A stretch of 51,633 nucleotides of DNA, taken from contig CAMHMN010000008.1 in assembly GCA_946186245.1 (NCBI GenBank), positions 1-51,633 on the forward strand, read 5' to 3'. Positions 27,734 through 37,700 of the stretch are shown in pieces. This DNA comes from an uncultured Clostridia bacterium. GTDB lineage: Bacteria > Bacillota > Clostridia > Oscillospirales > Acutalibacteraceae. The position numbers and the translations under genes are program-made. The notes under the pieces were generated by a model, which was not told the DNA's origin, made no database searches, and saw only the letters and a program-made list of their open reading frames with translations. Numbering within the stretch: the stretch's first letter is position 1; each line of letters starts with the position of its first letter.

Positions 27734-28477
27734 ATGAAAATCGAATTTGCATCCTACACCAATATCGGGGACTGCATGATCAATGAGGATACGGTGTCTG
27801 TCTGTGATATCGGCCCGGTCAAGTGCTTCCTGCTGGCGGACGGTCTGGGAGGACACGGAGGAGGAGATATTGCCTCGGCGCATGTGGCTTCCGCTGTGGA
27901 GGCGATTGTAAAGAAATCAGAGAAGCTGGACGAGAGCCTGATTAAAAACTGCTTTACTTACGCCCAGGCTTCACTGTTGGATCTGCAAAAGAAAATGAAA
28001 AAAGAACAGGCTCTCAAAACCACTCTGGTGATGCTTTTTACAGACGGCGTCAATTGGGCATGGGGACATATCGGCGATTCGCGTCTGTATTATTTCAGCA
28101 AGGGAAAGATCAGATATGTCACATCGGATCACAGCGTTCCCCAGATGATGCTGAAAATGGGTAAAATCAAGCCGGAAGACGTCAGACATCATCCTGAAAG
28201 AAATATTCTGCTGAAAGTCATGGGTACTCCTTGGACAGAACCGGCATATGAGATTGACAATTCCGGAGTGAAGCTTGAAGACGGGGATGCCTTTTTGCTT
28301 TGCTCAGACGGATTCTGGGAATGGGTGGAAGACAGCGATATCGAGAGAGCGTTCAATATGCGCGAATCGGCTCAGATCATTGTATCCAATCTGGGTACTT
28401 TGGCTTTAAAAAACGGCATGGAAAAGGATTCGGAACGGGATAATTTATCCGCGATCTTTGTCAGAGTGCTGAAATAA
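27734..28477 (+). CDS. PP2C-family Ser/Thr protein phosphatase (second)
   Basis: 247 residues, GGAGG before ATG. Motifs: NIGDCMINEDTVSV, LLADGLGGHGGGD, HIGDSRLYYF, LLCSDGFWEWVED, ERDNLSAIFV. It is distinctly different from the upstream phosphatase, so the two probably have different substrates or locations rather than being a recent duplication. The gene is followed after 12 bp by kinase 1, a common kinase-phosphatase pairing. Confidence 0.9.
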   Translation: MKIEFASYTNIGDCMINEDTVSVCDIGPVKCFLLADGLGGHGGGDIASAHVASAVEAIVKKSEKLDESLIKNCFTYAQASLLDLQKKMKKEQALKTTLVMLFTDGVNWAWGHIGDSRLYYFSKGKIRYVTSDHSVPQMMLKMGKIKPEDVRHHPERNILLKVMGTPWTEPAYEIDNSGVKLEDGDAFLLCSDGFWEWVEDSDIERAFNMRESAQIIVSNLGTLALKNGMEKDSERDNLSAIFVRVLK

Positions 28478-28489
28478 GGTGGGTTTGGC

Positions 28490-30715
28490 TTGAGCGATAA
28501 TGATAATAATACGATTATTGATTTCGGTCGTCGTGAGAATTCTCCTGATCGCAGGAATGAAACCGTCATCGAGATTTCTTCTTCGTCGGACGGCACCCGT
28601 TTCAAGGCGGAATCCAGCAGTGATATGAGAACCATATTGGATATGGATGACAACTTCGGGTTGAATTTTTCCCATGACGAGGGAAATGTGGATTATCATC
28701 AGCGTTTTTTCCGCGATACTTTCCATCATTCAATCGAAGAGTTGCCGCAGCAGGAGTCAACAGACTCCCAAGAGCTGGATTTTGTCGATAAAAGCAATCA
28801 GTTGCCGGCAGGTACCATGATTGCGGGAAGGTATGAGATTCACAATACGTTAGGTGTCGGCGGATTCAGCATTGTGTATGGGGCCTATGACAAAAAGCTG
28901 GAAACAGAGGTTGCTGTCAAGGAATTGTTTCCCCCTTCTCTCGCTTTCCGGAAAACAGGAGAAGAGAGAGTGATCATCAACGGCAGAAAAAGCGATTTTG
29001 ACTACCTTCTGGACCGTTTTGTACTGGAAGCCAGAACCATGGCCAAATACAATTCTGACCCCAATATCGTCAATATTTTCGATTGTGTGCTGGAAAACAA
29101 CACGGCCTATATCATCATGGAATATCTGGACGGACAGAACCTGGAGGACTATACCCAATCCCGGCCGGGCGGAAAACTGAAGCTGGAGGAGGCCATCTCT
29201 ATCATAGAAGGTGTGCTTGACGGGCTGGATCGGGTGCACAAAAAAGGAATTGTCCACCGTGACATCAAGCCCAAGAATATCGTTCTGACAAAAAAGGGCG
29301 AAGTAAAAATCATAGATTTCGGCGCGGCGCGTTTCTATGCCACCGAAGAAGAAGTGGTCAATAATTTTACAAAAGTGCTGACGCCGGGTTTTGCTCCTCC
29401 TGAGCAATATCAGAGGGACAAAAAGCAAGGCTCGTTTACCGACGTTTACGCGTCGGCGGCAACCTTTTACTATATGCTTACCGGTGAAGTGCCGGAGGTT
29501 TCGGTCGACCGGAAACTCTCCGATCATCTGAAGCCTCTGTCTGAATTGTTCCCTGACATTCCCGGCTATGTAGACAATGCCGTCAGGCGGGCAATGGTTC
29601 TGAATTCGGATCTGAGAGTGCAGAACGCGTCGGATTTCAAACTGGCTTTGCTCGGCAAGAAGGTTCTCCGTACGACGCTGGATGAAAAGAAAACCAGAAT
29701 GAGAAACCGTCTTTTGCTGCTGGTGGCGACGATATTCCTTTTCACTGTCGGTTTGGTCGGGTTCTTTGTCTATCAGGCAAAATACGCCGGCGGCAGATCA
29801 ATCTGTGCCGATATCCGAAGCGACGATACACTTTCCGTCTGGCTGCCTGTCAGCGAGTCAGATGAAAAGCGATCGAAACAGATAGAAATGTACACCAATA
29901 CGATTGGTGATTATACGTCCTATGTACAGGAGGAATCTGAGCGCTCCATTGAGGTGAATGTGAAATATATTTCCGAAAGTGACTATTCCAAGGCACTTGC
30001 CACGGCGTATAAGACCAACAGCATGCCGGATGTTTACGATTCTTCCTCCGTTCAGTTCGATGATGCGAATGTACTGGATTGCCGCGGAATATTCCGGTAT
30101 CTGAGTGAAGAAAACTATGCGCTGTATTCCTATTACGAAAATCAGCAGATACCCTACCGGAGATTTGCGGTCGGATTCAATACGTATGTCCTGTACATAA
30201 ACAATAAACTGAAAAGCGAACTGGAACTGGATAAACTTGATTCTTTTGATTCTATGGTGACGTTCAGTTACGATGAAACAGAAGTCTATGGAATATGCTG
30301 CACGGCCGATCTGTTCGGGCTTGCGGAAGATCAGAACATCTACATCGGCGAGGATGCGGCTGACGTTTTCAAAGACGGCAGAGCACTCTGTTATATCGGC
30401 AGGGTCTCGGAATCAATCGGCATATCCGAATCCCTTCCCGGCTATTGGAGCGTTCTTCCGATGCCCGGAAAGGACAAGATTTCGATCAGACTGAAGACAT
30501 GGAGCGTTTATAAAAATACGGACAACAAAGCCGCAGCGGCGATGGCTTTGTTGTATTATGTTACGGGTGAGGACAAACAGGACTATTTCTATCTGCAAAA
30601 CAGAGATGTTCTTCCGGTCAATCAGCTGGTTCTGTCCAGTTATTCCAAGTATTATCCGGAATTCTCGTTCATCACTGACGACAACAGGCAATATACTGTT
30701 GAATCATCCGACTGA
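28490..30715 (+). CDS. Transmembrane Ser/Thr kinase 1 with solute-binding-like ectodomain
   Basis: 741 residues from TTG 28490 (AAGGTGGG upstream; a later start would remove conserved-looking motifs). A disordered N-terminal tail has three FHA-docking-like sites: T8-I-I-D, T25-V-I-E and T48-I-L-D. The kinase domain (about 109-380) has LGVGGFSIVYGAYD, VAVKELFPP, HRDIKPKN and DFGAAR, so it should be active. One membrane helix lies at about 406-428. The outside part of about 310 residues resembles a type-1 ABC solute-binding protein: SDYSKALATAYKTNSMPDVY, GYWSVLPMPG, and a helical end in which residues typical of maltose-binding-like proteins recur (AAMALLYYVTGEDKQDYFY). The kinase probably reads an extracellular sugar- or peptide-like ligand (inference). 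Confidence 0.85.
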   Translation: MSDNDNNTIIDFGRRENSPDRRNETVIEISSSSDGTRFKAESSSDMRTILDMDDNFGLNFSHDEGNVDYHQRFFRDTFHHSIEELPQQESTDSQELDFVDKSNQLPAGTMIAGRYEIHNTLGVGGFSIVYGAYDKKLETEVAVKELFPPSLAFRKTGEERVIINGRKSDFDYLLDRFVLEARTMAKYNSDPNIVNIFDCVLENNTAYIIMEYLDGQNLEDYTQSRPGGKLKLEEAISIIEGVLDGLDRVHKKGIVHRDIKPKNIVLTKKGEVKIIDFGAARFYATEEEVVNNFTKVLTPGFAPPEQYQRDKKQGSFTDVYASAATFYYMLTGEVPEVSVDRKLSDHLKPLSELFPDIPGYVDNAVRRAMVLNSDLRVQNASDFKLALLGKKVLRTTLDEKKTRMRNRLLLLVATIFLFTVGLVGFFVYQAKYAGGRSICADIRSDDTLSVWLPVSESDEKRSKQIEMYTNTIGDYTSYVQEESERSIEVNVKYISESDYSKALATAYKTNSMPDVYDSSSVQFDDANVLDCRGIFRYLSEENYALYSYYENQQIPYRRFAVGFNTYVLYINNKLKSELELDKLDSFDSMVTFSYDETEVYGICCTADLFGLAEDQNIYIGEDAADVFKDGRALCYIGRVSESIGISESLPGYWSVLPMPGKDKISIRLKTWSVYKNTDNKAAAAMALLYYVTGEDKQDYFYLQNRDVLPVNQLVLSSYSKYYPEFSFITDDNRQYTVESSD

Positions 30716-30804
30716 GAAAGGTGACTGCGGCGGAACACGATTTGTTCTGACATCGACCTTATGATCCGGGTAAATTCAACTTGTGTTTGCAAGGAGGCAC
30801 TCCG

Positions 30805-33800
30805 ATGGAAAAAAGATGCATCAGCTGCATGGAGGAATACGAGGAAGGTATTTCCACCTGCCCTCATTGCGGCTATCGTGAAGGAAGTTATGAGGAAGAC
30901 CAGTACCACCTTCCTATCCGCACCGTTCTGAAAGGGCGGTATATCATCGGCAAGCCGCTTGGACACGGCGGATTCGGTGTGACCTATGTGGCGTGGGATT
31001 CGCTGCTCGAAAAGAAGGTGGCCATCAAGGAATACCTTCCCAGTGATTTTGCTACCAGAGCAGTCGGAAATGCCACCGTCAGGGTATACAACCGCGACAG
31101 TGCCGAAAAATTCAAAAAGGGCATGGAAAGCTTCCTCAATGAATCCCGGCGTCTTGCCAGATTCAATACGATTCCCGGCATCGTGAGTATTTTCGATTGC
31201 TTTACCGAGAACAGTACGGCCTATATCGTCATGGAGTATCTGGACGGAAGAACGCTGGGCGATCTGGTCAAGGAAAAGGGCAAGCTGCCCTATGATGAAG
31301 CGGTCTATATCATGATCCAGGTGCTCAACGCACTCGATGTGGTGCACCAGGAAGGCATCGTTCACAGAGATATTGCGCCCGACAATGTGTTTATCTGCAA
31401 GGACGGTCGCATCAAGCTGATTGACTTCGGAGCCGCGCGATTCGTCACAACGACGCACAGCCGCAGCCTTTCCATGATATTAAAACTGGGTTACGCTCCA
31501 GTGGAGCAGTATTCCACCCGCGGTCATCAGGGCACGTGGACTGACGTGTATGCCTGCGGCGCTACGCTGTATTATGCCATCACAGGCGTTGTCCCTCCGC
31601 ATTCCTATGACCGGATAGATGAAACCAAGGACGACAAGATGATCAAGCCGTCCAGGATCGTTAAAAAGCTGCCGAAGAATGTCGAAACGGCCATCCTGAA
31701 CGCCATGAATATTTTGCCGGAAAACCGCACTCAGACCGCAAAGGCGTTTGCGGAAGAATTGGAAAGCCTGATTGACGTGCAGCGCGTCAAGGAAAAGATC
31801 CAGCATGAGGATACCGGCAAAATTCCCCAGTGGCTCAAAATGAATGCCGCTGCTTCCGTCGCGATTGTGGCGGCGGTGGTGCTTCTGATCATCGTGGGAG
31901 TGACCACCATCGTCATCAGGAATGACCGTATGGTGATTCCGAACGGCATGACCAGAATTCCCAATGTCATCAATGATGAATTCGAGGACGCGGAAAAGAA
32001 GCTGGAAGACGCTGAACTGAAGATGGTCATTGGCGAAAGACTGTTTGACGACTACTATCAGAACTTTGCCGTTGTCATACAGAATCCGTATGCCGGCGGT
32101 GTCGCGTTTCAGAACAGCCTTGTCACTGTAACGCTGAGCGGCAATTCGGATATGGTGATCATTCCCAACCTGACTTTTGCAACGCGTGACCTGGCAAAGT
32201 CCACCCTGGAAAGCCTGGGACTGCTGGTGGAATTTGAAGAGCAGTTCAGCAGCAAAGTGGCAAAGGACTGCGTGATCAAACAGAGTAAAAAACCGGATTC
32301 AAGCGCTCGTCCCGGCGAAACCATTCTGCTTACCATCAGCAAAGGTTCAGAAGACGATCAGTATGACTATGATCATACGGTCGGTGTCCCTGATCTTGTG
32401 GGTATGGATATCAAGGAAGCAGACAAACTGCTTCGCAAAAAGAAACTGCTGATCGTTGTAGGCGGAACGCAGTACAACAATCAATATGCCAAAGACACCA
32501 TCATCGATCAGAGCGTACTTCCTGAAACGCAGGTTTCAGAGGGTACGGTCATCACGGTAACCGTTTCTCTGGGCAAGAAGATGTCCGTTGTCCCCGATGT
32601 CATGTATATGTCGGAAGACAACGCCATCGCAAAGATCACGTCCAATTCTCTCAGATATTCGGTGTCCTATGCAGAGAGCCAGTCGGTTTCTGCAGGCTGC
32701 GTCATGTCCCAGAAACCGAAGCCCGGTTCCTCCGTCAATCAAGGCAGCACCGTAAAAATAGTGATCAGCAAAGGCTATACCATTCCTGTTCCTGATGTGA
32801 CAGGCAAAAAAGCGCAGGACGCGAAAGAAATTCTGCAAAGCGCCGGACTGGCTTGCAACATTGTGTCGGAACCGAGCGATACAGTGGCACAGGGAAATGT
32901 CATCAGACAGTCTGTGAAAAGCGGGGAGAGAGTGGAACAGGGTACGATTATCGAAATCGTAGTGAGTTCAGGTCCTAAGACCATCAACGTGACAGGCGTC
33001 AGATTGAATAAGACGTCTGCAACGCTGGATTTCGGTGAAAAGCTGACGCTTTTTGCCACCATTTCTCCCAAGAACGCCACCAATACGGTGGTAAGCTGGT
33101 CGTCGTCTAACGCCGGTGTTGCGTCGGTTGACGGAAACGGCGTTGTCACGGCCAAGGCGGTGGGCGTTGCTGCCATTACGGTGACCACGGCGGATGGAAA
33201 CTATAAGGCGACATGTTCTGTTGAAGTTATCAAGACCGTCAAGGGCATTACCGCAAGCGGATATAGGACAGCCTATTATCTGGATGAAAGCTTCTCGAAG
33301 AATATGACCGTGACCGCCACATACAGCGACAGCAGCACGAGCAATGTAGCGTCCGCCTGTACGTTCAGCGGATTCAGCTCGGACAATCCCGGCACATGCA
33401 CCGTGAATGTTGCGTACAGCTACCGCAGCAAGGAAGTAAACACCTCCTTTAACGTGACCATCGTGAAGCCCACCGAACTGGTGCTGGATACGTCATCCTG
33501 CAAAACGTCTTATCTGGTGGGAGAATCATTCAGCAGTGCCGGGCTGAAAGTGACGGCAAAATACAGCAACGGCACTTCAAGAAGTATCGGCGTTGATAAA
33601 TGCTCCTTCTCAGGCTTCTCGTCGAAGAACGGAGGAAACCGCACCGTTACCGTCAAGTATACCGAGGGCAATGTGGCCAAAATTACAGTGCAGAGCTCAT
33701 ATTCCTATAAGGTGAGCGACGGCATTTCCCTTAACAGCAAAGAGCTGAATCTTGCGGTGGACGGGCAGACCTATCCAACTTCCGGCAAGCTGACAGTGAA

Positions 33801-34662
33801 GTTTGCTTCTGGCAGTTCGGAAGGCAGAACGGTTACCTGGAGCTCCAGCAACACAGGCATCGCGACTGTTGACGGCAGCGGCAATGTGACAGCCAAAGGC
33901 GTAGGCAAATGCGTTGTGAAAGCCAAGACGGATCAGGGGCTGGAGGATTCCTGCAATGTGACGGTTTATAAAACAACCGACTGGACGGACAGCTTTACAC
34001 TCAGCGGCATGACGGCGCAGGCCGTCAACAGCAAGACCCAGTATCGCGGCAGAAAGTATGAGTATAAAGAAAGTGAAGCGACCAGTCTTGACGGGTGGGA
34101 AAGATACGGCTCAGAGAACCGCCGGAGAGATAACTATGGCGAATGGGTCAGATACGGGACTTCGGAGCCTTCCAATGAATGGTACAGAGAGAAAAAAACC
34201 GTCCGTGAATGTACCAATACATCGGGATATAATCTGAAATATTATCATTACTTCAGGCATCATTATCCGAATGCCTCAAAGAGTTATTTTTGCACTCATG
34301 TCAGCGGCGGCTCCGGCGCAACAGAGGTAGAAACGCTGAATCTGCCGGAGGGAAGTCAGCTCACCAACCGATACAATGCCGGTCATACCTACAGGTGCAG
34401 CTATGGATGTCACGGAGAGTCCACGGGATACACCGACAGCGCAGGACATCTGTGGTTCCTGGAATACACATGGGATGAATGGGTCGATACGTCAACCTAC
34501 GAGAACATCTGGTATTACCGTGACAAGCCGGAATACACGGTGTATTTCTACCGTCGTCTTGGCAGCTACTGCGATTGGACCGATACAGTCCTGAACAGTT
34601 CAAACGGGTACTATGAGGTTCAGACCCGCACGCTGTACAGATATCTATATACCACCAAATAG
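30805..34662 (+). CDS. Transmembrane Ser/Thr kinase 2 with PASTA and Ig-like ectodomain
   Basis: 1285 residues from ATG 30805 (AAGGAGG). A zinc ribbon (CISCMEEYEEGISTCPHCGY) is followed by a kinase domain (about 38-310) with LGHGGFGVTYVAWD, VAIKEYLPSD and DFGAARF; the catalytic loop reads HRDIAPDN, with Ala where HRDxK kinases have Lys. One membrane helix (about 347-372). Outside there are five PASTA repeats (about 375-725; VPDLVGMD, VPDVTGKK), Big_2/Ig-like repeats (NATNTVVSWSSSNAGVASVD and a second near 1010-1050) with two other beta domains between, and a Tyr/Trp-rich C-terminal region. PASTA domains in PrkC/Stk1 kinases sense peptidoglycan fragments or lipid II, so this kinase may couple wall state to secretion. 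Confidence 0.87.
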   Translation: MEKRCISCMEEYEEGISTCPHCGYREGSYEEDQYHLPIRTVLKGRYIIGKPLGHGGFGVTYVAWDSLLEKKVAIKEYLPSDFATRAVGNATVRVYNRDSAEKFKKGMESFLNESRRLARFNTIPGIVSIFDCFTENSTAYIVMEYLDGRTLGDLVKEKGKLPYDEAVYIMIQVLNALDVVHQEGIVHRDIAPDNVFICKDGRIKLIDFGAARFVTTTHSRSLSMILKLGYAPVEQYSTRGHQGTWTDVYACGATLYYAITGVVPPHSYDRIDETKDDKMIKPSRIVKKLPKNVETAILNAMNILPENRTQTAKAFAEELESLIDVQRVKEKIQHEDTGKIPQWLKMNAAASVAIVAAVVLLIIVGVTTIVIRNDRMVIPNGMTRIPNVINDEFEDAEKKLEDAELKMVIGERLFDDYYQNFAVVIQNPYAGGVAFQNSLVTVTLSGNSDMVIIPNLTFATRDLAKSTLESLGLLVEFEEQFSSKVAKDCVIKQSKKPDSSARPGETILLTISKGSEDDQYDYDHTVGVPDLVGMDIKEADKLLRKKKLLIVVGGTQYNNQYAKDTIIDQSVLPETQVSEGTVITVTVSLGKKMSVVPDVMYMSEDNAIAKITSNSLRYSVSYAESQSVSAGCVMSQKPKPGSSVNQGSTVKIVISKGYTIPVPDVTGKKAQDAKEILQSAGLACNIVSEPSDTVAQGNVIRQSVKSGERVEQGTIIEIVVSSGPKTINVTGVRLNKTSATLDFGEKLTLFATISPKNATNTVVSWSSSNAGVASVDGNGVVTAKAVGVAAITVTTADGNYKATCSVEVIKTVKGITASGYRTAYYLDESFSKNMTVTATYSDSSTSNVASACTFSGFSSDNPGTCTVNVAYSYRSKEVNTSFNVTIVKPTELVLDTSSCKTSYLVGESFSSAGLKVTAKYSNGTSRSIGVDKCSFSGFSSKNGGNRTVTVKYTEGNVAKITVQSSYSYKVSDGISLNSKELNLAVDGQTYPTSGKLTVKFASGSSEGRTVTWSSSNTGIATVDGSGNVTAKGVGKCVVKAKTDQGLEDSCNVTVYKTTDWTDSFTLSGMTAQAVNSKTQYRGRKYEYKESEATSLDGWERYGSENRRRDNYGEWVRYGTSEPSNEWYREKKTVRECTNTSGYNLKYYHYFRHHYPNASKSYFCTHVSGGSGATEVETLNLPEGSQLTNRYNAGHTYRCSYGCHGESTGYTDSAGHLWFLEYTWDEWVDTSTYENIWYYRDKPEYTVYFYRRLGSYCDWTDTVLNSSNGYYEVQTRTLYRYLYTTK

Positions 34663-34734
34663 CGAGTGTTATCAGATTGTCAATGAGGGGCGGTCAGCAC
34701 GCCGTGATCGCCTCACGCTGACATACAATAAATA

Positions 34735-34750
34735 GGGAGGGATACCTATT
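34735..34750 (+). promoter_or_regulatory. Ribosome site and AUU start codon of essC
   Basis: GGGAGG (34735-34740), a 7-nt spacer and ATT (34748-34750). The essC frame is closed upstream by TAG at 34733 and has no ATG, GTG or TTG until ATG 34904, deep inside the first FHA domain. The only near-cognate choices are ATA 34742, too close to the ribosome site, and ATT 34748. Confidence 0.7.
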
Positions 34751-37700
34751 TTACTTACATTTATTACGCAGAAGAAGATCAATACGATTGTTCTGCCGGA
34801 GAAAGTAAACGGTCAGTTCTGGCTTGGCAGCTCAGAGGGAAGCAGGGATTCCATCGGCGTTGAAGGCATCAACGAACAGTGGATACTCAATTCCAACAAC
34901 GATGTGAGACTGATTGACAACAACGGGGAAACGCTGCGTTCTGCCGTGGTGCAGCCTGACCGGGTCTACAATCTCTATGAAAAGACGACCGGGGAGAAGT
35001 TCTTTGTATATTCCGAGGCGTCAACCAAAGACCGGGCAAAATTCACCAAGATTCTGATTGCCGACGATACCGATGTCTCTATCGGACGCAGAGAGGATAA
35101 CAGCATTGTATATCGCAACGGACTGGTGTCTTCCAGACATGCCACCCTCTCCTACAAGAACAAGCAGTGGTATATTGTGGACAACAACAGCGGAAACGGC
35201 GTTTTTGTCAACGGAATGCGTGTCGGTAAGGCAAATCTGGCGGTTGGCGACTGTATTTACATCATGGGTCTGAAGATTATTGTGGGAAACCTTTTTATCG
35301 CTTGCAATAATCCCGGAGGAAACGTGTTTGTCAATTCAGATAAGATTTCCAGATTTGTACCGCAGATGCCGGAACTGAGCGACGAATACGAAAAGGATAT
35401 TCCTCAGGATTTCTTCTACCGTTCGCCCCGTTTCAAGCGAGAAATTGAAAAAGTTAAGTTCCGCATCGACGATCCGCCGCAGAATCAGATCGGTGATGAA
35501 ATGCCTGTTGCGCTGGTGCTGGGTCCCTCCATCACCATGGGAGCCGCCTCTCTTGGAACCGCCGCCTTCTCCGTCAGTACGGCCATGAGCAACGGAAACA
35601 TGGCAGGCGCCGTTCCGTCAATGATCATGGCGGGAAGTATGCTGCTCGGTTCCGTTATGTGGCCGGTTTTGTCAAAGAGATATGAAAAGAAGCACAGGCA
35701 CGAAAAAGAAGAACTGCGGCAGACAAAATACACCAAGTACCTCAACGGCATGTCTGCGAAATTTGACAAGGAATGCCGACGTCAGGAGGGAATACTGCGG
35801 GAGAACATCATTACCGTCGATGAGTGCATCAGCCGTATCGAGAACGTAAAGAGAAATCTCTGGGAGCGTTCACCGGGTCAGGACGACTTTCTCAGACTCC
35901 GGCTTGGCGTGGGCAGCGGAGAGCTTGATGCAGAGATCGTTTTTTCCGAAGAAAAATTCTCCATGGAGGACGATAACCTCAAGGATGAAATGCGGAAGCT
36001 CTGTGAAAGCCCCAAGACTTTGAAAAACATACCTATTTCCACCTCGTTCTTTGAAAACTATGTGGCCGGTATTATCGGTCAGCACAAGATGGTAGTTGAA
36101 TTTGCCAAAGGTCTGATTTTCCAGATCGCCGCATTGTACAGCTATGATGAAGTGAAAATGGTCTTTATTTATGCTCCTCCTGACGAAAAGGAGTATGGAT
36201 TCTGCAAATGGCTGTCTCATGCATGGAATGACGATAAAACCTTCCGCTATATTGCCACCAATGTCAACGAACTGAAGGAAATTTCGGTCAGACTGGAAAG
36301 TGAGTTTGATTACCGTAAGGAGCTCAACGAAAATGATCTGGAGAATGTTTCCCCCTATTACGTAATATTCTCTCTGGACAGAAAACTGGGAGTTCAGTCG
36401 GAGCTTCTGAAAAAGATCAGCTCCACGAAGGAAAATCTCCGATTCAGCATCATCAACTGTTATGACGCCCTCAATTATCTCCCCAAGGAATGTTCGAGCG
36501 TCATTGAGCTGGATGTTGACAGCGGAAAGATCTCGGATATGGGAGATATTACCGGCAAGTATACCTGGTTCAAGCCGGATATCAGCGTGAGAGCCGATAC
36601 CATGAAGCTGAGCAAGAAGCTTGCCAACATCAACCTGTATTCAAAGGACAATCTCAGCCTTCTGCCGGATATGATCACGTTCCTGGAGCTTTACGGCGTG
36701 GGCAAGGTGGAACACCTGAATGTTCTGAACAGATGGAAGGAAAACGATCCCACAAAGACATTGAGCGTGCCGGTCGGCGTGACAACCACCGGAGACAGAT
36801 TTGTTCTGGACCTCCATCAGAAATTCCACGGCCCTCACGGTCTGATCGCAGGTATGACCGGATCGGGCAAGAGCGAATTTGTCATGACATACATTCTCTC
36901 ACTTGCCGTCAATTATCATCCGGATGAGGTGGCCTTTATTCTCATCGACTACAAGGGCGGCGGAATGGCGGAATCCTTCAAAGATCTGCCGCATGTTGCC
37001 GGTATTATCACCAATCTGGACGGTGCTTCCATCAGGCGATCACTCACTTCCATACAGAGCGAGCTTATCAGACGTCAGGCGCTTTTCTCCGAGGCGGGCA
37101 AGAAGCTGAACGAAAGCAATATGGATATTTATAAATATCAGAAGCTGTACCGTGCCAAAAAGGTAAAAGAACCGCTGCCCCATCTCTTCATCATCAGCGA
37201 TGAGTTTGCCGAACTGAAAACGCAGCAGCCCGAATTTATGACACAGCTGGTGAGTGCGGCGCGAATTGGCCGAAGCCTCGGTGTGCACCTGATTCTGGCG
37301 ACTCAGAAGCCTTCCGGCGTGGTTGACGATCAGATCTGGAGCAACAGCCGTTTCAAGGTTTGTCTGAAGGTGCAGGAGCGAGCCGACAGTATGGATATGC
37401 TCAAGCGACCCGATGCAGCGGAATTGACCAAGACAGGACGTTTTTACCTTCAGGTCGGTTACAATGAGCTTTTTGAAATCGGTCAGTCCGCATGGTCCGG
37501 CGCTCCCTATTACCCGACAAACAGGCTGGAAAAGGAAGTCGACAACAGCGTGACGGTCATTGACCGCACCGGTACGCCGCTTGTAAGGTATAAAATAGAT
37601 AAAAGGGCGCAGCAATTCAGCAATCCCCGCAAACAGCTGGACGCTGTCACCGATCACATCAAGGATATTGCCGACAGTGAAAAAATCTCGGTCAGAAAGC

